Assembly (NCBI GenBank): GCA_000507305.1
Contig: DF240721.1
Coordinates: forward strand, 40,722 to 104,721
Direction: 5' to 3'
Origin: Breviolum minutum Mf 1.05b.01
Lineage: Eukaryota; Sar; Dinophyceae; Suessiales; Symbiodiniaceae
Length of the DNA: 64,000 nucleotides
Translations under genes and position numbers: made by a program
The notes under the pieces: generated by a model
The model's database searches: none
The model's input: only the letters and a program-made list of their open reading frames with translations
Told to the model about the DNA's origin: nothing
Part shown: piece by piece, positions 56,801 to 64,000 of the stretch
Numbering within the stretch: the first letter of the stretch is position 1
Layout: each line of letters begins with the position of its first letter

Positions 56801-57609
56801 AAGGAAAACCATCGACTCAAAAGTGCCGGCTGAAACGGGGAGATGTGAGTTGTGTTTATGGTGGTACATCAACTGGCTACCTAGATTTTGTTTAATCAAC
56901 CAAAATGACATGATTCCAATCAGCTACGTGATGTTGGTTGACAGAGGATCTTTTTTAGGCAGCTGGTGGTCAAAACATCCGCTGCAAGTTGGGGCCGCAT
57001 CGCTCTCAACACGAATAGAGTAGAGGATATAGGAACGTAGTATATATGTTTATATTTTTACAAATGCAAATGATTACAAATGCAGACACCTCTATGTTTA
57101 TTGGCGCACCTATCCAAAAACAAAGCATAGCACATACTATGACCAAAGCATACATATAGTTCCTGGGCAACGTCTGACCTACAAACCTTCCAAATCTATC
57201 CTCCACAGCGGACGGTACACCCCACCTGTAGTTTCTCGTTAACCCACCTTACGCATGAATCACACAGCAGCTCCAGCTGCCATGTGCAAAGCTCAAGTCT
57301 ACATTCATGACTGATGCTTCTTCAAAAGTAATATATAAAAGATGCATCACAAGTGACCCAAGCATGTGGACAATTTTAAGAGAAAAGTGCCAAATTGATC
57401 TTTAACCATTGTGTAGTCACTGGCTAGTTAATATATATATATACGGTATATAATAAGATAAGATAAGCAACTGGTGAAAAAAAGCAAATGAGAGAAGCAA
57501 GCTTCAATCAAGAGAGCACCATTTCCCCCACTGAGATTTCGTGCTGGGCTCTACGAAGGTTTGATCTGGAAGGGAGTGGGGTGGCTCCATTGAAACATCA
57601 ACAAAGTCC

Positions 57610-57706
57610 AGGCGGCTGAGCCACCCATTTGAAAAATATCTTCGTCAAATTGGATCATTTCCTCAAATAGGGATGAAAATAAAAAATGTTTGAAACCACC
57701 AACCAG
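57610..57706. mobile_element. Family C TIR element, left end damaged
   Basis: Core CATTTGAAAAATAT...GTCAAATTGGATCATTTC and right end TTTGAAACCACCAACCAG; left end mutated. Confidence 0.8.
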
Positions 57707-57724
57707 AAGTGCTTTATAACTTTA

Positions 57725-57915
57725 AATGTAAGATTTGGGTGGTCGAGCAACAAAAAAACGTCGTGGAGACATTTTCAGAAAGCCGTCCACTGACAAAAAA
57801 GCTCTGAAGTTTGTTGCACCTGTCCATTTATTGACGTGCCAAGTACATCCCCGGTGGGCGTACATGTATCGATGATCATAGTCCCATTGTGCAAGAGATG
57901 AATAATCTCCGGATG
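57725..57915 (-). CDS. Exon of unidentified gene
   Basis: After a GAGAAG acceptor the minus strand reads ASSGDYSSLAQWDYDHRYMY, then HRGCTWHVNKWTGATNFRAF. Rich in aromatic residues and clearly coding-like. Follows exon 58125-57965 on the same strand. Function unknown. Confidence 0.5.
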
Positions 57916-57964
57916 AAGCCTTCTCCCAATCCAATTACACTTCAATTGAATTATCTAAAAATAC

Positions 57965-58125
57965 CTGTGGCCTGGGGTCATTCGAACTAAAATGATATGG
58001 TTCGCAAGAAAGTCTGGAAGTCCGTGTTCCCAACGTTTGTTGAATGCCGGGGTTCCGCTTTCCCATCCCAGTTTTTTGGAAACTTCATCAAGAAATATTT
58101 GCCATCGAAATGAATGATCAAGGAG
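57965..58125 (-). CDS. Exon of unidentified gene
   Basis: Minus strand SFRWQIFLDEVSKKLGWESG, then FNKRWEHGLPDFLANHIILV and RMTPGH. A long balanced coding stretch in a region where other frames are closed. No family recognised. Confidence 0.55.
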
Positions 58126-58404
58126 CCTTGTTACATTTCGCCTTCCAGATCACATACATAGTCAGGCATATGCATATGTAAACTATATGTATATCATGCG
58201 TACATCCACACACCAATCACCATCTGCGCCTACGCCTCCTTTCTAGACTTACGTTAGCAATGCTCATATACATATTTATATCTATATATACACATACATG
58301 TATGTATGTTGCATTCATACTTATATGTGTATGTGTGTGCTTGTACATCCCATACACATCATACGGATGCGTCTAAATTTCTTCATTCACCTTTACTTTC
58401 TTGT

Positions 58405-58500
58405 AAACTAAGGAGATCCACCATCACTCGGAAACCTCCTGGGTTGTCTAGGAGGCGTTGAAGGGCGCAACTCTTCAGCCTTTGGGCAGCACCAATTCAC
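58405..58500 (-). CDS. Candidate helical exon
   Basis: Minus strand reads AAQRLKSCALQRLLDNPGGF then RVMVDLLSL, resembling an armadillo/HEAT-like helix pair. Splice edges uncertain. Confidence 0.45.
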
Positions 58501-59137
58501 CATTGTTTTGATTGGTTGTTGACAAAAACATGGATTGCTGTGATGGGAAAACATGGGTTTATATTGTATATTTTGGATTTGTTTATATATATTTATTATA
58601 TTTATTCATGTATGCATAAAACCCACTCCTCTTTTCTCAAAAAACGCAATGTTCTCATGTCCGATGCCACTCGAGAATCTGCAAGCAACGTTCATTACTG
58701 ACTGATTTCTTGCACAAACAATTTCTCTGCGCTCTTTGTTTGCCATCTGGCTTCCACTTTCGGAACAACTGACCTGAGAGATGATGTGTCATGTCAGCTC
58801 GATAACGGAGCAATCTGCACTCCCACGCTCGTCGTATTGTTCTATATATTCTGATTGCTCTGAGACCGTGCAGGTAGTTTACCCTGCGAAATTGTCAGGC
58901 AGCGCGGCAGTGCTGCCATTTCTGATATGCATACCTAAGGCATACCCCAGCCCAGGGATTCAGGACCAAAAATCGGGAGCATTCAGATCAATGATGTTGA
59001 AAGGACAGGCATGGCGAATGCAAAAATCTGTGAAATTGTGAAACAATTTAACTTTGATTGGGGAGACTCTTACTATGCCATTGAAACCATTGGATCTGGA
59101 TCCTGGGGGGCCACTCTCCTGGTCGTTCTCTCCCGGG

Positions 59138-59790
59138 TCATTCGCGTTGCAAAAAAGGTGCCCCATGGCCCAACAACTGCCGAAGCAACACATCTGGAGC
59201 CTGGCAAGCGAGGCGGAGGCCTAGAGGGAGTCTGATATCAAACTCCACCGTTGATGTCACATCCAATTTGGAGTAACAACGCGGCCGGTGCGAAGATCCG
59301 TGGCCGGCGTTTTTGTTTGCACGGTTGGCAATGTGGCTGGTGAAAGGCAAAAGTTCTTTGACAACTTGTGTGGCGCCAAAAGCACAAGCTAATTGGACAT
59401 CAGATACGTTGGTGGTGTAAGGGTCTGCGCACGCTTCAAGCAGTAACCGTGCGCCTTCAGCGTTGTCACAACAGACGGTGGTCTTTTTTGGTGTTCATCC
59501 TAGGGTGTCTAGCTGGTTGGGATTGGCCCAACCACTCGAAGAAGAATTTGCATGGCTTCATTGTTCCCAAAAGATACTGCAAATTGATAAAGCCAAAGCG
59601 CTTGGTTTCTGATCTGCCCGCAAGCTCTCAGCAATGCTTTTTTCTCATCTGAGGATTTCCTCGCAGAGCTGCATAGTAAAGCGGGTGTCCATCCTGCCTT
59701 TGTCATGCTCAAAAACTCTGATAAAACCATGATGAGGTGGAGACGTTTCTCATCAGCATGATGATCATGCTGAATGAGAAATGTCTCCAC
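59138..59790 (-). pseudogene. Ankyrin-repeat region broken by several frameshifts
   Basis: Minus-strand ankyrin-like helices occur in three frames: KAGWTP and FAVSFGNNEAMQILLRVV in the frame from 59790, LYYAALRGNPQ one base off within it, and DNAEGARLLLEACADPYTTN plus VQLACAFGATQVVKELL in the frame of 59350. Ankyrin repeats are protein-binding helix pairs of about 33 residues. A frame change inside a single repeat cannot be explained by splicing, so this is a decaying copy or has assembly indels. A 60-bp palindrome lies at its 5' side. Confidence 0.55.
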
Positions 59791-59793
59791 CTC
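59734..59793. repeat. 60-bp near-perfect palindrome
   Basis: GAGGTGGAGACGTTTCTCAT...ATGAGAAATGTCTCCACCTC with complementary CAGCATGAT in the middle. At the frame break between the long ORF 60304-59792 and the ankyrin region. Confidence 0.9.
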
Positions 59794-60304
59794 ACCAGAG
59801 CCTTTCTCCTACATCACCCGATGGAAGCGCAGGCACAACTCTTGCTGATTCAACGGGAATCTGTAGCTGGTGAAATCGCCTCTGATCACCCCATTTCTCT
59901 TCAAAGGTTTCCAACGACCTCTCTGTCGCTGGGCACCGTAAAGATCCCATATGCAGGAGAAAGAAAGGTCGATAACCAAGCGCTACCCAAACTGACCTGC
60001 TCCTACCAGCGACAGATATAATCTCAGAGCAAAGTGTGGGTTTTGCTTCGGTCGAGCCATTGAGAAGGTTCATCATAACAGCTTGGAAGACCTTGAGCTG
60101 TTGACCCTCTGGATCAGGATGGTGCGCGCTGACCCACTGGTGCGATGTCAACATTGCTTTGAACCTCAAGAAGTCCCTGACCCCTGCTATGCCCTTTGGT
60201 TGGTGTGACCCAAGGCTGCCAATAAAAGACATCTTTTTATACTGGTAACCCCTCGCCCACCAACCATCAAGAGTTAAGGTACGGGGCCCTAAATGAAAGA
60301 GCAA
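59792..60304 (-). CDS. Long open frame upstream of the ankyrin region, unidentified
   Basis: 170 codons without a stop, ending GDVGERLW and TGA. Composition is coding-like from about 60170 (FKAMLTSHQWVSAHHPDPEG) downwards. It probably encodes sequence upstream of the ankyrin repeats, with another frame break at about 59800. No family recognised. Confidence 0.4.
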   Translation of the reverse strand: MLFHLGPRTLTLDGWWARGYQYKKMSFIGSLGSHQPKGIAGVRDFLRFKAMLTSHQWVSAHHPDPEGQQLKVFQAVMMNLLNGSTEAKPTLCSEIISVAGRSRSVWVALGYRPFFLLHMGSLRCPATERSLETFEEKWGDQRRFHQLQIPVESARVVPALPSGDVGERLW

Positions 60305-60439
60305 TCACTATTTTGGGAGACTTTTTGGGGGGTGTCACTCCAACTTAGATGTTGATTTCTAAAATTCAGATTGACAGGATGGCAAGTCTTGATTTCGGCG
60401 GCAAAAGCTAAGTTGCAGTTGCAATACATTCTGCAGTGA

Positions 60440-60560
60440 AACAACCTACATTGGGAAGGCCATGTTGGGTTCCACATCCGCACCTTCCACATGGCATAAC
60501 CTTAGAAAGTTGCCTGCCTTGAGCACTGAAATCCAACAGGTTTCGGCAAGTTCCAAGCCG
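60440..60560 (-). CDS. Candidate exon, unidentified
   Basis: Two minus frames are open; one reads ISVLKAGNFLRLCHVEGADV then EPNMAF, which has the end of a PPR- or ankyrin-like repeat. Weak. Confidence 0.25.
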
Positions 60561-61184
60561 GGTGCGACATGGCCGTGACTCACACACACCTCAAGAAAAA
60601 AACTCTTCCAGATTGAGGATTTATTAGCTCTTGAGGCACCTCCTAGATTTTTCTTTATTAAAAAATCCTCTTGTTGCTGTTGTTGTTTGAGTTTTCAAAA
60701 CCTGCCTCTCTTCAACCGCTGGTTTTTGATTGGGGCTTAGGATCGATGGATGCAAAAAAAACCTGTACAAACAGGCATACCCAGCCAGCCAGTTGGTGTG
60801 CCAAACTCCAATTGTTTTGTTCTAAGGCTGTAGCTTTTAACACTCCCGCAGGTGCGGCTATAGAAAACAGGAAAATCTGTGCCGACAAAATTTGAACAGA
60901 AAACCAATTGCTTCACATGGTGGCCTTTGCACCTGGGGTACCTAATCCTACTTTCAACCTTTTGGTGGAAAGGCTCCCCGACCAGGCATTGCGATGCACT
61001 TAGACCTTGAAAAAGGGAGGCCAACATGGAACTGAAAAAAATGCAGAAATCGTCAGCTAAGAGAGCCCAGCTGAAAGATCTGCCATGCATCCTTCTGAAG
61101 ATTTTCCTCTTATGGTTGCTACATCAGTTCACTAGGAGAACAGGTGCAATAGATCCTCTTAAAAAATTGGTGAACAACCCGAGT

Positions 61185-61360
61185 TGAAACGATTCTCTGC
61201 GTCCAAGCGGCCATCCCGAGGGAACACAGCACCCAGTGCTCGCTTGCCGCAAGGCATAGCGTTTGGCATCGCCGCGGCTATAGCACTTGTTGGCCGACTC
61301 ACCTGCGTAGCCCATCCCAAGGGTCAGCTGAATTGGATCTAACCCGGGGCTGCTGGGATG
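61185..61360 (-). CDS. Candidate exon, unidentified
   Basis: Minus strand GLDPIQLTLGMGYAGESANK, then CYSRGDAKRYALRQASTGCC. All three minus frames are open here, so the choice rests on amino-acid character only. Confidence 0.35.
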
Positions 61361-61629
61361 CGGATTCCTCGATTCCTCGTGAAGGCCAAGATGATCCGGA
61401 CATCCAAAAAAAGCTAAGCAGACTCATTTGCCACTGGCATCGGTGAGATCCAACTTGACAATCTACCCACAAGTCCTACCACTCCAGCCAAAACCAAAAA
61501 AGAGTGTATATATATATATATATTTATATTTAGTTATATAGATATCTCAAAGAGAAAGAGATATCTTTCAGTGCCAAAAAAAAAGTTTTCCAGGATTCTC
61601 GGTCCGTCGCCTTTTTTCGGGAGCCCGCC

Positions 61630-61729
61630 CTAAGATATTTTCAGCATTGCTTGGGTGAGTCCACCGGAACTCCAACCTGCCCTGCCTGAGGATGGACTAA
61701 CTTCGCCAAATCCAGGTTTGGCGCTGCAC
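61630..61729 (-). CDS. Terminal exon of unidentified gene
   Basis: CATCAG acceptor, then CSAKPGFGEVSPSSGRAGWS, on to LTQAMLKIS and a TAG stop. It marks the 3' end of a minus-strand gene whose upstream exons may lie at 61.9-64 kb (e.g. 61980-61910, KHGVNDFQAATFRSNDGTS). Confidence 0.45.
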
Positions 61730-61796
61730 CTGATGGAAGGCAGCTGTATGGTGAGGGACGGTTGGATCATTTCCCCAAGGGGGTGAAAATAAAACA

Positions 61797-61901
61797 TACA
61801 CCCCCGAAAACTAACAAGGAACCTGAAAAAGGCCCCTTGGAACAGGATGAAAATCTGCAAACCACCAATTTTTAGGTTCCATGTTAGTTGTCGGGGGTGT
61901 A
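61797..61901. mobile_element. Family A-like TIR element
   Basis: TACACCCCCGAAAACTAAC and GTTAGTTGTCGGGGGTGTA, inner AGGAACCTGAAAA/TTTTTAGGTTCC. It cuts off a family-C remnant (61760-61796). Confidence 0.9.
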
Positions 61902-62426
61902 CCACATACAGGTGAAGTACCATCATTTGATCTAAATGTGGCTGCTTGGAAGTCATTCACCCCATGCTTGACTGTAGTGACCAGGAAAAATCTTGGGTTT
62001 TTTTCATTGCTATTATGTAAGATTATCCCACGCAATGCTAACACATTCTTCCTATGCCGCACGAGCATCTACAAGAGGTCCTCCACCAAATCTCATGATA
62101 TCCAAGTGAATGATTCTTAGGATTCCCACTTTTGACTCCCCGCCCCAACCCAAAAAAAAAGTCGGGTCAAAAATGCTTGAGCCTGAGAATCTGCGCACTT
62201 CGACCTGGCTTCAAAATGCTCTTCGCAAGTTGTAAAAATGAAGGAAGAAACATACCCTCTGAAATAGCAACATAAACCTGTCCTTGAGGTTTAACATGTA
62301 CAAATCATGGAGTTTCCACCCTGGCTGTCTTGGACCGACTGCTGTCTCTTGAAAATCCTTCCTTCCTAAGTCACTGGGATATCTGCCATCGACTATTGGG
62401 AGCGAATCATCAGATCAATCCAAACA

Positions 62427-62533
62427 CACTGTTGATGGAAGAAATCGTTTATGAACTGGGATGTACAACACCCTATAAAAAGTGGGACGAACTACCAACC
62501 TCAAATGGTTGAGGATTTCTCCCATCAACAGTA
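62427..62533. mobile_element. Family D TIR element
   Basis: CACTGTTGATGGAAGAAATC to GGATTTCTCCCATCAACAGTAG with core ACGAACTACCAACCTCAA. Confidence 0.93.
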
Positions 62534-63288
62534 GACCTTTGATTCTATACATCTTTGCTTGTCTATTGTTGCTGGATGCCTTTGAAAGAATCATAATCTA
62601 GCAGGTTTCTACATCTAAAAATCGCAGGTAAAAACCTGCAGCTTCCCTAAAAGGAGCAAGAACGAATCCGGGGCTGAAAGATGTGGAGCTGACATTTCAC
62701 CACTCGGCCTCCGCCGAACATTTCATGGCTTTTCTGCATGAGAAAGATAGACAACCGGCAAGCACCACTAAACCACCCAAAGGTGCCAAAAACACATCCT
62801 TTCCCCTGACCCTTCAACATTTGCCACCATTAATCCTATATCTATTAATCTATGTTCATTAGGACCCAAGGTTTTTTTCCACCATCTACGGGGCAACGCC
62901 TGTGTCAATGTGTCATCATTTTTGTTCAGCCATCAATCAGCTGAAGCGATTGCTTGGGCCCACCTTGAATGCCTCACTGTCTGCCATCTTTGACCTACCG
63001 CTGCATAACCGCTGACCAGTCGATCTGATGTTTCGCTGGCTGCAGCCAAATGGAATTTCCAGAAGATACCAGAAGATTAATAACAACGGTTGCAGTAATA
63101 ATGACAATGGTATGCAACAAGACTGACAACAATACTGATAGTAGTAATGATACCTGATTATGAAACAATAGTGAGAGAAATCATACTTAATTCACAAATA
63201 CCCAAAATTACTCTACACGAAAATCACCATCTATATCATAATGATCTTGAAACTCAACTGGATGCCTTTAGGCCATCCAAAAAAAAAG
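62534..63288. other. No gene established
   Basis: One plus-strand open stretch at about 62660-62800 (NPGLKDVELTFHHSASAEHF) is coding-like but on the unused strand. The rest is AT-rich with AATAATGA-like simple sequence near 63080-63160. Confidence 0.4.
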
Positions 63289-63289
63289 T

Positions 63290-63400
63290 TTTGTCAACGG
63301 GCAAGACTGTCTTTTTCTCCACCTTCCGGAGCGATCGGGAGGCGTCGACTGCCTTGGCAAGCCTCATTCGGAATGGGGGGGGTGGTCACAGGTTGGGATG
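63290..63400 (-). CDS. Candidate exon, strand ambiguous
   Basis: GC-richer island open in several frames: minus MRLAKAVDASRSLRKVEKKT and plus KTVFFSTFRSDREASTALAS. Minus is preferred only because all assembled genes use it. Confidence 0.25.
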
Positions 63401-63421
63401 CTTGGAAGTACACCAAAAAAT

Positions 63422-63531
63422 ATATGGATGTTTCCGAAAATAGGTGTACCCCCAAATCATCCATTTTAATAGGGTTTTCCATTATAAACCATCCGTTTTG
63501 GGGTACCCCTATTTTTTGGAAACACCCATAT
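63422..63531. mobile_element. Family E TIR element
   Basis: ATATGGATGTTTCCGAAAAT to ATTTTTTGGAAACACCCATAT; core close to 27536-27642. Confidence 0.92.
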
Positions 63532-63649
63532 GTACTCCAGAAAACTTAGTTATTCCAAGGAATATTTCAGGGCTGTTTCAAGGTTATTCTATAGGGGGAG
63601 TAGGTTCAGGGGGATTGCAAAAACGTCATTTCAGTACAATTACTGGTGA

Positions 63650-63790
63650 CAAAATAACATCTACTGTATTATGTTTTTTTTGTTTAACTTGCGCCATTTT
63701 GGATGGGATATCATCTTCATTGGATGATGGGTTGATGGAGATGATGGCATGGCCATCGTCTTCATCCCCCAGAAACACAACCAATGGAAT
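63650..63790 (-). CDS. Candidate exon, unidentified
   Basis: Minus strand VVFLGDEDDGHAIISINPSS then NEDDIPSKMAQVKQ, acidic and coding-like. Boundaries not determined. Confidence 0.35.
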
Positions 63791-64000
63791 TCGGAATGCT
63801 CAAAAGTTCAAAAGGTGAACACTTCTGAATGTATTTGGGATGATGGAGATACAGTTAGATCCTGGTATTTCTAGGATTAGCGGCCGTTTATGGATCATCC
63901 CGTAGCCGCTGAACAAAATCCGGCTAACCAGTTGATATGGCAGGTATTTTAGACATGAGCTTTGTTTTGTCCATCAACGATGCATGTAGGGGAAAAATAT

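Overview
The window looks like nuclear DNA of a dinoflagellate, most likely of the Symbiodiniaceae/Suessiales type; the genus cannot be fixed from the sequence. The signs are genes broken into many tiny exons of about 20-180 bp, introns that start with GT, GC or GA and end in AG, acceptors usually followed by G, a relict of the trans-spliced dinoflagellate leader, a dinoflagellate-style pentatricopeptide (PPR) gene, a ubiquitin-like/RCC1-repeat protein, and very many short terminal-inverted-repeat (TIR) elements. Every gene I could assemble lies on the minus strand, as in dinoflagellate unidirectional gene blocks. Most long uninterrupted frames are shadows; the real coding sequence is in short exons that I joined by eye from splice sites and reading phase.

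Layout, in coordinate order (transcription runs right to left). 3.5-16.1 kb: a PPR gene with at least 18 exons. One of its introns holds an intron-poor ubiquitin-like/RCC1-repeat gene (15.0-15.8 kb) with an assembly gap. 17-19.5 kb: weak exon candidates and a short misassembled duplication. 20.2-25.1 kb: a protein with two cyclic-nucleotide-binding domains, in at least 10 exons. 27.0-35.1 kb: a UDP-glucuronate 4-epimerase-like gene in 14 exons. Its longest intron (28,644-31,549) contains a retroposed, leader-tagged cDNA fused to the 3' end of a LINE. 35.8-36.5 kb: the 3' end of an unknown gene. 43.5-47.75 kb: a multi-pass membrane protein in at least 11 exons with matching phases. 48-64 kb: scattered minus-strand exons of unidentified genes, including a frame-broken ankyrin-repeat stretch at 59-60 kb and a terminal exon at 61.6 kb.

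At least ten TIR families of roughly 70-160 bp (called A-J here) recur through the window. Most assembled introns of more than about 200 bp contain one, and a few introns are little more than an element. They therefore look like introner-type non-autonomous DNA transposons. Microsatellites (TA, CAA, GAT, CCA), two copies of a CACTGCCACAC minisatellite and several hairpins fill other intronic DNA.

No tRNA, rRNA, CRISPR array or bacterial-type operon signal was found. All exon joins are manual predictions and need transcript support.
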